Below, piece after piece: positions 39,837 through 54,756 of a stretch of 64,000 nucleotides of DNA; position 1 is the first letter of the stretch, and every line of letters begins with the position of its first letter. The position numbers and the translations under genes are program-made. Origin of the DNA: Sycobia sp. Sy_11 (taxonomy: Eukaryota; Arthropoda; Insecta; Hymenoptera; Epichrysomallidae); the NCBI GenBank assembly GCA_018907035.1, contig JACCIC010000291.1, positions 423,575 through 487,574 on the forward strand, written 5' to 3'. Below the pieces are notes generated by a model that made no database searches, was not told where the DNA came from, and saw only the letters and a program-made list of their open reading frames with translations.

Positions 39837-41326
39837 GGGTCAATGAGAAATGCCCTCTACGTGATTCTCCGCAGTCATTCCTTTCCTCTTCTATACCGTT
39901 AAGCTTTAACATTTTCCTTCCCTTTACGGGACTCGGATGCTCTCTTCCTCTGTCTTCCTTCGAAGAGAGTTGCCAACTTTTTTCTCTTTTGCGAGCGATT
40001 TTTTTTCTCGATCCCGTTATATCCCGTTGCTGCGATCGATCGGTACAATTTTCAATAGAACATTTAAGAAGCAAAATAGAATAGATTTCGATACGTTCGG
40101 ACGATAGTCTTATCTGTCTTTATAGATGCATCTTTAAAAAATCGCTGTTAAACATATATAATAGCTTTTACCAGATTCGTATTTCAAGAAACGAATAATG
40201 GCCATGTTGGGTTTAGATAAATTTTTTTATTAAATCCAGAATGAAATGCGTGGGTTTGGGTATTTATTATATATAAAACAAAGTGACTTGCTTTTAATAA
40301 AATAATGAATTTTCTCGCTTTTTTTCTTCCTATCAATCCTTATTATACGTAAAATTCATTCATTCTGTTCATTCAAGTGCAAAAAAAGATTCGTTACAAG
40401 CACTCCCACCCTCGATTATTAATAAGTGTTCGGGCTGTATGATCCCTGTCATTGAAGGAGCATCTCAAAATGTCGTAATCCTCAGAATGCTGTCGTCCAT
40501 CTGGCATAGGCCCCAGGGATCCCGATGACCATGTGAAAATGCGCGCATGCCGAGGAACGTGGGCTTTTCCGTCGCATTTACGACGTTGCAGAGTCTAGCC
40601 CGATTGGGGATTCTCTCGCGATACCGGTATCACGGCAGAGAGCAACGACGACGGATCGAGACTTACCTCGTTTCTTTGGCTTTTGAGGGTACGGACAGTT
40701 GTCGTAATTCTCGTGCGCGCGCGCCCCGCGGCACTCGTGCCCGATGGCCGCCGTTGCGGTAGGTGCCGAAACTGTAGCCAGGACGCGGGGGCCGCAGCGC
40801 GGAGCGGGAGAGCGAGCGGAACGCGCCCTTCCCCCTTGGACCTCAAAGATTCGCATCCTCGAGCCACTTGTTTACGCCAGGAGTATTATGTATGTAGGCG
40901 TGGTCTGTGAGGGTTGTATTGTCTGTATATTTTATTAGCGACTGTTTTGTTTGCGCGCTCATCAGACTAATTGCGCGTATTTACGGGTAAAATATTTGTA
41001 AGTAATTTAACGGCTTTTTTCTCCACTCAAGTAGTGGAGGTTTTTTTATACCTCGCGGCACTGCATATTAAATATACATTCTTATTTATCATTCTCGGCT
41101 TAGTTCATTTAATTCTATTTCTCCGAATACCCACTCCAATCACAATTTAATTGCATACGAATTAATCAATCAATACAGTTCTTCTTTAATACTATTTAAT
41201 ATCTCGTTCATGAAAAAATTTAAAAGCAAAACAATAATTATTGTAAATTGATATGATTTTAATTGGCGCCAACAATAATCATTTATAAAAAATGTTTAAT
41301 TAATATAAATTTATACGCGCGCGCGC

Positions 41327-41366
<40 letters not shown>

Positions 41367-42031
41367 ACCAAACCCTTTCTCATACGTAGGGAAGCAAGTT
41401 TATTACATGATTTAAAAATAATGAATTAAATAAAGATTAAAGAAAAAATAAAAAGAGTTGTCAAAAAGGAAGGAAGATTTCGGTTAGACTTACATTCTTT
41501 AGACTCAATTTCTTTAGTTCTTTTTGAAAAACAAAAAATATTTTATGATCAATTAAATTGATACGATAGAAGAAAAATGTATTCAAATCGAACGAATTCG
41601 TTGAAAAGCTCGTGAATACACTTGTGTATGCTTTCAGAAATGGATTTACGTAATTGCTTCCAATCAAGAAAATATGTACTTGAAAGTAGAAATGTTTGTC
41701 TGCAGCGTATGCATACGTGAGTTTTAAACGTTAGCAGTTTTCATTCATATAGTAGGTTCAAATTAAGATGACATAGAGCCATATGAACTATGGTTAAAGG
41801 ATATACACCTCGACTCCTATTCTTTATCCTTAGAAATTTGACGTTGCACTTTGAGTCGCACGCACCCGTCAGCAAGGCATATATATATATAATTACATCA
41901 ATGCATCTATATTATACCTGTGCTGGCAAAGAGGGAGTCGAGCCGAGAGCCGAGAAATTAATGCGATTTTCTCCGTTTTAATTCGATATGGCCAATTACC
42001 GAGGAGGACCATGGCGGCAGGAGGCGCAGGC

Positions 42032-42077
<46 letters not shown>

Positions 42078-42235
42078 GGTAATATGTGGCGCGTTGCACG
42101 CCCGAGCGCAGAGGGTTAAAAGACGCGAGTGGTACACGCGTGGCTTTGACACGGTAATGGCCAAGTTTTAATTGCATTTCGCCTCCATTAACACCTATCT
42201 GTTCGAGCTTTAAAGCTCTCGCTGTATATACCTCC

Positions 42236-42271
<36 letters not shown>

Positions 42272-43861
42272 GCTCTATCTCCTCTATTTCAGGCTCATAT
42301 ATACAGATAGTATCAGTTTTTTATCGACCGCCAGCCAAAGCGATATTTCGCATTTAAATGAACTTTATATTATTTTTAAATGTTTCAGCAGTCTAAATTT
42401 ATGTATGATTTTTGTGGTTTTAGAAATCGTTTCTTCTCCCTCCAAATTTCTGTTTAATAAGATAATATACATATTCAAATTAAAAAAAAATACTACATAT
42501 TTCGTAAATATACGAATATTGAAAGAAATGTGAATAATATCGATTATTACGTTGGCTTCCTCGAAATTCGATGAGGTGCTCCAAGGCATACTAATTTTTC
42601 ATGCTATTAAGGTATAATTAAAAAAAAGCAATTACGTACCAAAAATAAATGGAAGTAAATTTAATATGGGTATATACATTTCAATCATCGTTAAAAAAAT
42701 TTTAAATATATTTATACGTGTACATACCATTCGAAAAATGATTTAACAGTCCGAATTAAAGTCGACGAATGTAAATTTTGTTAAAATGGCAAAACATTTT
42801 TTTGTTGAGCTAACGTGTATAAAATTATCTTTCGCGAATTATAGGGCGAATCTTCGATTATCGAAATTATGTATAAACTGTAAAAATTAAAAAAAAAAAA
42901 ACTATAAAATTCAAGGAATAAAAGAAGCCAGTTTAATGTTGACAATGACACTGAATGATAAAATTCAATTGCATTTGTTTCGAAATATTTTATTTCTTCC
43001 CATAATAATCATTCGTAAACGCGCACTTTGTTACATTTGCATATACAATAGAAAATAGCATCGGTGTAGAAACAATAAGTAACGAGGCTAAGAGCCCCTT
43101 CAATACGAAGCATTATCCAAAAGTTATAGGGTTAAAAAAAAATCCTTCGAGCCGGATTTGAACCAGCGACCTATGGATATCTGAATTTTTTAACTACCGA
43201 CTACAGTCCACCGCTCTACCAACTGAGCTATCGAAGGCTCTTGTTATTTGTTAAATAAAAATCGGAGCACATATATACATGTGCATGCGCGTGTTAAACT
43301 ATATATAATCGCGTCTGCCTTGATATGTGCATTCCCCAAGCGCGCATCTGTACGTTTACATCGGCATTAGTCGTCAAAATTTAGGTCGATCGCAATGCAT
43401 ACACGCGCGACTCCCGTGAAAGCTGCGAAGTCAGTCGTTCTGATCGTACAGACACACACATATCTATCTATCTATATATCTATACTCTATATACTCTAGT
43501 TCGTTCGAACTTCGATCGTTATCGCTCTTATAGAGTTTTGAATGCCCTCGGCCCGGTGTGCCGCAAGAAGTGTATTTTGAAAACGAGCGCACTTGTTATC
43601 CCTTTCACTAAATATTCTAATCCATACGGTTAGAGGCTAAATAGCTTTTCGACTTTCGTTCGAAGGTATATTATATTCAAAATTTGTGAAATAGAAACAG
43701 GTTTTTTTTTTTATTTTCGCTTAAAGAAATGACAAATTTTTATTTAATGACAAACGGCAAATAATATTAGATAGAAGTGTATTCTTATAATATTGAAAGA
43801 ATATATTTTAAAATAATTTTTGAAAGAAAATATTTTAAATTTTTATTTTAAAAAGTATAAT

Positions 43862-43911
<50 letters not shown>

Positions 43912-44131
43912 GTCATTGAACAGTTCAAGTAGAATACATCGTTTCTTTATTATAAAATTAAAGATCAATGAATAGCACTATTTGACTATTGGCATGTCTT
44001 TTCAGGGTATAAGTAGCTTTGAAAATCAAATTTCAATTCAAACGTTATATGTATATATAATATACATGAATTATAGAACTACAGAATTTCGCCGCCTCCT
44101 TTCTCTTAATAGAGCATTTCCCACCTACATA

Positions 44132-44188
<57 letters not shown>

Positions 44189-44471
44189 AGGGAGAGAGAG
44201 AGAGAGAGAGTTGTAAACGACCACGAAGAACTAGAGCCCATATTTCGCCAATATTCGAATGAACGTCGTCGAGAAGTTTGATAAGCTTTTAATATATACA
44301 TCGTCCCAGCAGCAGTGCGCGATCGCGATCGTTCCCTCTTTGCACGGTAGGAACGCCGACATCAGAGCGTTAGGAATGCTAAATTTACATTTTGGACCGC
44401 CGCGGTGTGGTTAAAGGAGAGATGGGGAGGGGCCAAGTGCACTCGATTTTGGTCTTATCGATGGTTACGTA

Positions 44472-44531
<60 letters not shown>

Positions 44532-46162
44532 ATCCAGACCAAAGGGTGATTTGCGGAAAACCGTCCAAAAGGAAACAGGGAGTTGAAGTCCGTTTCGTTT
44601 CTATATACATGTGTGTGCGTCCGTGTGCAGACTTATAATCACTAAAGTAAATTTATTGAACGTGTAAAATTTTTTTCCATAACCTCATTTTTTTATTGAA
44701 CGAGTATTTGCAATCGAATATAGACTGAAAAAAGGATTAAACATAATTTATATAAGTAATATTTTGAATTAATCCTATTATGAAAATGAATCTAGAGTAA
44801 ATATTGTTATGATATTGGATGATTGATGTTATCATGAATATTGTTCTGATGTTTGAAAAAAGAAGCACTGATAAATTATATCTTAAAAGATAAATTATAA
44901 CTTTGATTTCACATTGGCAAAACAGGAATCTCTTTTAACAAACGGCGTTCCATTCAAAATTTGTCGTTATAAATTAGAATGCTCGTGCAGAAATTGGATT
45001 CGTCCGATATTCCGCAATTCCGATTACGCTCGCGAGGCGACCGAACAGAAATCAGCATGTTTCGCAATATCAGACATGCAAATTGCTGGAAGAGATTCTC
45101 GAGAAAAAAAGATATATTTTTTTACTAGATTATATAATACTTTCTGATACGTATATAGCAAGATATATCTTCAATCAATGCGGCATAAATAAAACAAATC
45201 AATTATAGAATTCAGGAATAAGTTAAATGTAATCATTATCAAAAAATAAAATATATTGTTACTAAAAGTTAATATTTTGTCACAACATTGAATAAAAACT
45301 ATAATATTCAATAAGTCTTGAATTCAAAATAAGATAAAAATAAATAACAGAGTAAATTAATGAGAAAATAATTCAAAAATAATAATCTATATAACGAATT
45401 GATAAACAAAAACTCAATTCTCATACAAAATATAAATGTTAAATGATGAAATAATAAGAGATGCACAAATGTATTTTCAATTTTAATATTTAAAAATAGA
45501 CGTTTCAACATAACGACTATTAACATTTATATAAACACTCGCGAAATGAAAACATAAATTTTCCATTAAAATTACAGCGCAGCGTTCCCAATGATTTTAA
45601 GAAAAATCTAAATAATAAATTGAAAATTTATATAAAAGCTCGTAAATTAACGTAATATATTCCTGTATGGAATTCTCATATAAATACAGGAATATATATA
45701 TATAAACGTCGATGTAATTTCACGCTCGGATCCTTTGAAATTAAGCCCCTGAAACATTTTCCATGTTTCCAATTTACAAATGATAAAATGGACGCTGAAA
45801 ACTAAAGCGCGCCGCCTCCCCGCCCATCTGCTGCATAATGTTGTTTTTTTTTTCCATCGCGCACCCACACAGACGATCATCGGGCCGACACGCTGAAGGC
45901 TCTGTCGCTGGGTGACGCCGCGGCCGAGGCGAAGGCGACCGTGACGCCGCCCGCGCCGACGCCCAAGAAGCTGCGCACCGGTCGCCGGGAGGGTCGCGGC
46001 CCGCCGCCCCGGGGCAAGTACGAGATCAAGGAGAATTACGTCGAGGACAACAATTACGAGCTGGACGACTGCTCGGCCCAGGAGTATGAGATAATGAAGG
46101 TGAGATTTGCCGGCTGGAATGTATTCTCGGGACGGAGGCAGGATAAATTCTTTGATTGTTCG

Positions 46163-46219
<57 letters not shown>

Positions 46220-48832
46220 GCATAATGCATCGTTGTTGCTGGAGGCAAACAATCAACGATACTTTCTACGACCAAGGGAACATTAATAACTTGAAAATGA
46301 AATGCATGAAAAGATATTTTTTAAGTTTCAATTCCAAATGCAAAATAGAAATATAGTAAAGAGCGAGAAAAATATTAAGTATTTTTAATTAACTACAGAA
46401 GTTTTTTCCCTTGTTTCTGAAAAATACGCTTAACAATGTTTAATACAACATTTATATCCATATATACAATCTCATAAGAATTGTAATACTTTGATCAGAT
46501 CTTTTTCGATCATACAATTGGAAATAGAGAATTATAGTTTCATTCCGATTGAATCTCTATTTGATCCTAATACCTCGGGTAGCTTTCTATATTGAAATGA
46601 AGTCACAAAGAAGTAAGAAAAAAAATACGAGTATGTATTTCGTCTCAATCTACTCGTGAAAAAAATAAGATGAGGTTTGTCTTTTGATAGTTTGAAATTT
46701 ATCAAAAATGACCCTTATCCAAAGCTTGAGATAATCGCCGAAAGAAAATAATTTGAAAAAGACCAATCGATATAGAATCAATTATTCTCGTTCTGATTTT
46801 CCTATCGATTTATTTTAAGAAAATATATTAAAATACATTTTGGTAACTAACAAAGGCTCGATCGGATTATAACTCCACTCTGAAGAGCTCAGAAGGGGTG
46901 AGATGATCCACAAAAACATAGATAAAATTTAAAAAATTCTAAAACATTATTTTGTGATATTTCAAGTTATGAGAAATATTAAACATCAATTTATAGTGAA
47001 TTTTAATGAACTCTGCCTTCTCGTAAAAAGAAGTGTAAAAATATGTTTTTATGCTAAGAAAATGCAATAAAAATAGTTTGATTTAAGCGACTGCCTAGCC
47101 CCTAAATTAGGGGCTAAGCTCACGTAATTTGGACTGATCAAAAATCTAACGCTAAATCGAAACGTAGCAACTTTAACTTTTTTTATTTATATAAATCCCA
47201 TTGCGACTTTGTGGAACTGAATAATTCGCCATTAATATTTCTTAATATAACATTATAAAAAAACCAAAACCATTTATTTATTCACTCCCCTATCCCCCAA
47301 AAATACAATAGCACCACTTAACTCCGACAAAAATCCTCTTTTTTCTCCCGCACCATCCGTCAGGACAACCTGCTGCTTTACAATCATGCGCGACTGATGG
47401 CCAAGGACAATCACAGCAAGGAGTACCTGGTCAGCATAATGTTTTCGCACTACGATCGAAACAGCAACGGCAACCTAGAGCGCGACGAGCTCGACCAGAT
47501 AGCGGAACGCGACGAACTGGAGCAGCTGAGCAGGGGCTGCAGTCTCGGTCATCTGATCAGCTACGACGACACCGATCGGGACGGCAGGCTGAACATCAAC
47601 GAGTTCTACCTGGCGTTCAGTAAACTTTACAGTAAGGCTTGCATATGTGTATTTATAATATATGTAAAGATGGTAATTAAATTAGTAATTATTAAAACGC
47701 TTTTCTAATACATGCTTTTGGAGTGAAACTCATAAAATGAAAAATACGCTTGATTGAAAAAAACTACCAAATTAAAGTTTTAGTATCATTCTCGGACAAT
47801 ACAATTTTGACTTTAGATTTATCCTTGAGTATAATCTTGAACGATATTTAAAGATCGATTTATACAATAATGGTCTTGAAATTTAAGATGTACGGTGTGT
47901 TTCGGAAACAAGTGACATGAATCAAGCCTAAAGGATTTTTCGACAAATCGGTGCTTTACCTTAGATTTGAATTTGACTATAATTTTTAAGATCAATTGAG
48001 TTTATTAAATAGCATGAGAATATATTTCGAAAGTCGAAATTCCGTTTGAATATTATAGTCCAAATCGAAACTGGCCCTCATCGGGCTCATTAGAGAAAAT
48101 CATTTTAACCAAGAAAAATTAAAACCAAGAATTATCATTGCCCATCTTCGGTTTCAAAATCAATTCTGTCACTACGGAAAAGAACTTGCCTTTTTTGCCA
48201 TACACATCTACCCGCAAGTAAATTAATCCGTCAAATAACTACGACTACGTAATTAAAACATACATTCGGCTTGAGCTACTCCAATTTTTTAGCTTATACA
48301 TATTCTTACAGTTTGTGTCGATATCATTCTTCAGGCGATGTAAAAAGCCTAGTCACTGAAGTTGTCCATGGTCTATTCATTTGTTACGATATTTCTTTCT
48401 TACGTTCTTCCTCTCTTTCTTTTATCGTTTCTAAAATATATTTCGGCGTTATGAGCCTGATCTACCAATTACATATACATAACTGTTTATTTCGACAGTT
48501 AAAAAACAAACTTAAAATTTTAATTTTGATTTTTTTTAAAGATGCTTAATTTTCAACTTACCCAGCCGTCTGAGGTTACTAACATATCCTATATTAGCCA
48601 GCGATAAATTCCGTCAATAACTGAAATTCAAATAAAAAAATCCACTGATTCAATTTTCCGCAGAAAAAAACGTAAAAACTAAAAGAGTTTAGTCGTGCTA
48701 TACTATAAGATGTAGAATAAATTAATAGTTCATAAATTTAAATTTTTTAAGAACAAACGACGTACAATCTATTCGATTATTAATAAGTCGGTGACTTATT
48801 TTATTCCGCTAAATTGAAGATTATCATTACCA

Positions 48833-48897
<65 letters not shown>

Positions 48898-51800
48898 AAT
48901 CATTAAAAGATCGATCGAGCAGTTTCAAATATTTATATCACCTAATGGTCTACTAATGAAACTAATATATCTTTGCTACAAAAATTATTTTTCAAGACTA
49001 TTTCTATATTCAAATAATAATTGTTCTTGTTAACATCGATTCAATATTTCTGTCTCTATATATTCAAGTGGGAGCAAAGTTTGATGTCAAATTATTCAAG
49101 TACAAGCAATTCTTCAGATTGAAAAAACACCAGTTATTTTAATCTTTTATCTTATATCTTATTCGTCGTTTTAAAAAATCTTAAAGTCCATTCATGGAAA
49201 CATTAATTCAGAGATCTCTTTAAATTGGATTTTTTTAAACTTTTTTCAAGCAATTCTGCCTTTCATTGCCCTCTAATATGCCCTCCTGACCGTTACGAAT
49301 CTCGGATTTAACAATGTTCCCGATCCCTTTGAAAATTCACACCTTTATTGATCGCGACCTTTCTATTTTGATTCGCCTTCTTCACCTCCACTTCCAAAAT
49401 ACTTCTAGCATTTGTTACTTGGTTCGTATTTTAAAACTCGAGCTTATTTGATATACGTTAGATTCAATTTTTTTTATAATATAAAGTATTACGCTTCATA
49501 CTCGACGAATTAACTCATTCCATAAAATATAAAGCGATAATGAAAATTATTGAAAAGCAAAAATGGAATTAGTAGTTTGCACAGCTGAATCATTTTCAAA
49601 AATGTGAAATATTAAAACGATTAAGGAAGTTTTTTTCACTGACAGTGACTTTTCATTCATTAAAATTTAGACATTATATACGGTTGAGGAAATAAATGAT
49701 AAACCTTTTTTTACTGAATAATGTAAAGAGTATTAATAATTATAATAATAATGAATAATACAACGTTCAAGATTTAGTTTTTAATAAGTGTATAATGTAT
49801 TTATCATCTGAGTAACATTTTTTATATCATTATATTATGATAATACAGAAAATAGAAGCAATGATTATATATATATAACTAAATAACTGAGACCCTTCTT
49901 TAATCCATGCAATTAAGTCATTACTTTTACGAATTCAATGAACGAATCAAACCGAAAAAACTCACCCCTTCCGTCCTTTTCCATTATCCACGATTAATCA
50001 AAACGATTCATCCTCGAAAAATTTTCCCCTTCCGCCTTCTTTATACACCACGTCCTACTCCGCCACCACTCTAAAAAGACAGCAACAGTAACATCTACCA
50101 TCCCCCTTTCCTTTCCACCCTCCGTCCCAAGCCCGCATCATTTAAAACGATCGTTAATCATCGCTCTGTGTATACGTGTGGGCGCTGCAGGTGTGTCGGT
50201 GGTCTCGCTGGACAAGAACCTGGAAATCAATCACATACCGGCGCGGGTCGGCGACAACGTCGAGATAAAGTGCGACGTGACCGGGACCCCGACGCCGCCC
50301 CTTGTCTGGCGGCGCTACGACTCGGACGTCGAGGCGCTCTCCGAGCCCGAGGTAAGGTGTATAAAGGAAAACGAGGTGAACCGGCGACCGGAATATATAT
50401 ATAGAGCTCTTCTTCTCAGCCATTCGTGGCGAGAAGATTATTATAGCGTTGGGGGCTGTGGCGTGCTTCGAGGATGCACCTGTCCTTCCATTCGCTGGTC
50501 CCTTTTGTTTGCGCGCGGACACTGTAGGGATTGGAACGGGGGTTGGGGGGGGGTGCTGTGTTCCGTAATTTGAGATCGTGCGAATGGAAAGAGGGAGGAT
50601 GAGAATCTAGTTCCAAATAATAAAACTAATTCGAGACTGATGGCTTTATTAAAGGCCATTCATGATTTTGATTGATAAATGCACTTGATCTGTTTTCTTG
50701 GAAATAATAATATTTATTAAAATTTGTAATATAACGAAAAGGCACAAAAGAACATTGATTTGAAATAATTTAAAGGAACAATAAAAGTATAAAGAATAGC
50801 AGAACTTACCTAATATGTATAATATTTCATGCCTTTTTAAAAGCAAAAAACAACGGCCTAGAATACAAGTAGTTCTAAAACCTAGTAAAATGTTAAAAAA
50901 AATTAAGTTAATGATCTTATTTCAATAAATTTTAATATAATATCTTGAGCTTTTTTATCAGGAAATTCTAATAATTTTGTTACAATAAAAAAAAGTATTT
51001 TTCCCATTCAAAAATATTTTCCTGTAAATTTTAAAATACCAAGTCTGTTCATCAGTGAAACATTTTTGACGCTAATGTTTTCGCTTCAGACTAACCATTG
51101 AAATTAGATTTGAAATTGTATTTATAAAAGAAAATTATAGAAATCATGTACACAATACATGAGGCATTGGTGAACTGAGATGATACCAACTTTTTAGGTA
51201 GTCATTTATTTTTTGATAAAAAACCCTCGCGAGCACGATCATCGCACATTCCTTTGAAAAAAAATTACAGTAGTTTTAGATGCTAATATTTGTAAAAAGA
51301 GCCAATGTATACTAAATCACAGGCAGCGTGTATCATGCCTAGCCGTAACAATAGCGGATCAGTCGTTTTATTTTTAAATAATTTAATGTTACGTCACAAT
51401 CGAACTGAGTAACCCATGTAGTTCCTAAAATTCATCCCTATCAAAATATTAATAGACAAATCCTGACAATATCGAGTTTACTGACTTATTTTTCTTAAAA
51501 TAATTCAATTTCATAACATAAACAAGCTAATTCACTTAACCCCGACATAATCCTAGGAACTACCCCTTCCAAACTATAAGCAGGTGCACCCAGCTAGTTC
51601 TAAAAACAATCAATTACAATATGACCCCTACATGGAGTAGGGGCAAGTACGTTACTCTACTTATTATGTGGAGTGCAATTATATATAGGGAAATAAGTGA
51701 CTTCCTAGCGTTCTGTTTTTGTATTGTGTTTCTGGATTGCTTTGGGTGATTTCTAAGGTTAGGATAAAATAAAATGGTTGCTTGCAATGTGAGGCTTATG

Positions 51801-54698
51801 ATTTCAAAAAACAAATTTAGTGATTTACTCACTATTTCCAAAGTTAGGTGAGATCATTTCTTTGTGGTTTAGTCCACGGAAATTTATTTTATAAATATTA
51901 TTTCAAAATAAATTTTATAATTATACAATTAATTTTTTTAATCGCATTTAACTAGAAAGTAATGAAATAATATTCTTTTTTGCAGTTCAGATTATTTTCT
52001 ATCCCATTGCTATATGATCATTATATAGTGCCAAAACAGTACTATGTTATCAATTTTTCCTCGTATACATTTGCACTTCATTGCGTTATATTATTATTTT
52101 ATATTCGACAAAATGTAACTCTTGAGACATAAACGCGCGAGTGAACCATCCTCCACGCGCGCATCCTTATGAAACTAATCGAAAATCGAAGCGATTTTAT
52201 CGAATGTAAAAAAAAAAAACTTTTTTGCAGATACGAATCTTCAACGACGGAAGCCTTTATCTGACGAGAGTGCAGCTAGTACATGCGGGAAATTACACCT
52301 GCCACGCTTTGAGCAACAAAGACGTTGTACAGACCCACGTACTTACTGTGCACAGTGAGTATAAAAGGCGTATAGAAATAGTTGTACTAGATCTGACGTG
52401 TTCTCTGCTAATATATTTTATTGCTTTAGTTTAATTAAATTTCAACACATTACCACACGAATTCCTATCTTTTTTTACATATTGCTAGCTGAAGTTTGTT
52501 TAATATTCAATGAATATAATCTTTTTAGAATTTAACTTTTTACTTCTCAAGCTTATCCTAAATAATAATTTTCAAAACTGATTTTATATAAGCATGCTAT
52601 TTATTATCAACTCATTTTTTAACGTTAATCATTTGTACGTTTTATTTCAAAATATTTATATATAATCATTTAATTGCTGTCTCTGCTACAATGAGAATTT
52701 TTTTCCTTTATTTTTCAATTCTACGTTTTTGTTATCAATTGTATATATATTTCTGTAAGAAAATAATAATTTTCTGAAATAATACGGCATCTAATTAAAA
52801 GTAAAGTGTAGTCTTTAATTAAGTCTTCAATTAAGTCTTTAACTTAGTCAACAAATATTAAATTAACTATTCTCGTGAATAGTTTCAATCAGACGTTATT
52901 TATTAACACGCATTATTCCAATTTTTAAAATAAACTTATTTATCTCACCAATATGTTGAAGTACAAAAACAATAATTATAAAGGACTACAAAGTTGTATG
53001 CGCCAAGTGTACTATGAGTCTGTAACCTGTATTATAGGAGTCGCTCGATATGAAAACTATTTAATTACACTAGGTCGACTTCAGTTTAAACTTGGTATAA
53101 ACTGTCATTTAGATACAATTTTTAAATCGAATTGCCCAAGATTGTAAAGCAAGCATATCATTTATGGGCTTTCTGTTGCGTTGCTATTATACATAACATT
53201 AACAATCTTGTTATCTTCTCACTTAATTAATCAGGATAAGGTGGAAGCTTGATTTACATGGTACAATAATTAGATTCTTTGTAAAATATACATCTTTTGT
53301 CAATACATCTTTTCCCTGATTTTTATCATCGCGTACGTAAAGTGAAACAAATCGTTAGTATTGCGGCCTACATAAGAGAAGGACTTGGAAATGAATATTT
53401 GAGGGATCGTTATAGCTTTTAGGAAAAAAAATGCCTCCTTTATGAAGCCACAATCCCTGGGTTCAATTTCTAACCTAGCGATCGATTAATACCGATTAAT
53501 ACGCATTACTGTATACCATGTAATATTAAATTACCGCTTCGTCGTCAATTCAGCGATACCGGAGGTGCGGGTGACGCCAAGGCTCCAATCGAAGCGACCC
53601 GGCGAGGAGGCGACGATGCATTGCCACGTCGTCGGCGAGCCCCTGCCACGGGTCGAATGGTTGAAGAACGACGAACCGCTGCACGAGAGGTCGTCGGCGC
53701 GTGACGCGGACGTCAAGTACACGGTAATCGGCAACGGAACTCGTCTGTCCATCAGGGAGATTGGCTATGCCGACACGGGGGCGTACATGTGCCAGGCAAG
53801 CAGCATCGGAGGCGTTACCAGGGACATTAGCAGCCTCGTCGTCCAGGAGCAGCCGACGCCCAGTGAGTATACACTGGATAAATATATATTATATATGATA
53901 TATAAATATATACCGAGTCCCTAAGATAACTTATCAGCATGATCAGTTGATATCTATCAATTGCAAAATTCATCACCTAACTTCACCTAATTTCACACAT
54001 ATCCTGTTAGCAATGCGAGGGCTTAAGCGATCGTGGTAAAGTAGAGGCTATCTGCTTAATCCTAGAAAACCTTTTTCACTGTATACCTCTATGTCCCAAA
54101 ACACTGTCTACAAATTACCGTTTATCTTCTGAATATGCATGCGTATTAAATTGCTCGTGTCGGCATTAATTTATGGATAGACGCGTTGATACTGATCAAT
54201 ACCAGTTGGGCAACCCGAAAAGTAGTGTTTTTGAAATACGGTATATATACAAGTAGCGGAGGAATTACAAGACTCGACAAGCGCAAAATATTACTTCATA
54301 TTTGTAACTCCTTTTAAATAACAGCTATAATCTCGCGTTATTCCTATGCAAAAATCGTATTTGTCTTACGAATAAAATATTAACATCTGTAATATAATTA
54401 TAAGAATTTTTTTTATGTTATATAACATGGCTCTATTTATGCGTCGAAATACTAAATAGGTCTACGATGTGTTTGTAAACGAAGCACATGTAAATTATTA
54501 CATCGGTGCCTGTGTCAATCGGCCGAGACCGGGATTTGAACTCGGATCACCAACTTACTAGTCCTTCGCTCTAGCTATCGAGCCATCGTAGGCCTCAATA
54601 TAAGAATTTTATAAAGTTTATTACCTAAATTAGCCAATGCTAGATCGTTCTCTTAAATCTAATTTTAACAAGTACTATTAGATTCTCAGTCGTGCTAA

Positions 54699-54756
<58 letters not shown>

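Larger units (their letters stand above)
40941..43133. other. Intron 2 DNA between island and second tRNA-Tyr
   Basis: (CG)n(GT)n 41320-41364, (TA)n 42034-42076 and (CT)n 42239-42268; otherwise AT-rich with no gene. Confidence 0.6.
43238..45872. other. Intron 2, last part
   Basis: Moderately GC-rich CpG-containing DNA at 43260-43600, (AAT)n 43864-43910, (TA)n(GA)n 44136-44210 and (TA)n 44473-44527. No exon found. Confidence 0.6.

Noticed and set aside
40578..40666. Continuation of the minus-strand frame past the GTAAGT donor
   Set aside because: It is treated as intron if the donor is used; composition is biased and no domain is visible.
350..46275. Many open frames rich in YIYIYI, SLSLSL, RERERE or HTHTHT at scattered places
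   Set aside because: They are translations of (TA)n, (CT)n/(GA)n and (AC)n microsatellites and carry no gene signal outside the repeats.
47632..47708. Extension of the EF-hand frame into the following sequence
   Set aside because: A GTAAGG donor precedes it, phase continues perfectly into exon E, and the extension is AT-rich with no family match.
53440..53490. B-box-like GGGTTCAATTTC
   Set aside because: No A box at the right distance and no cloverleaf or duplication.
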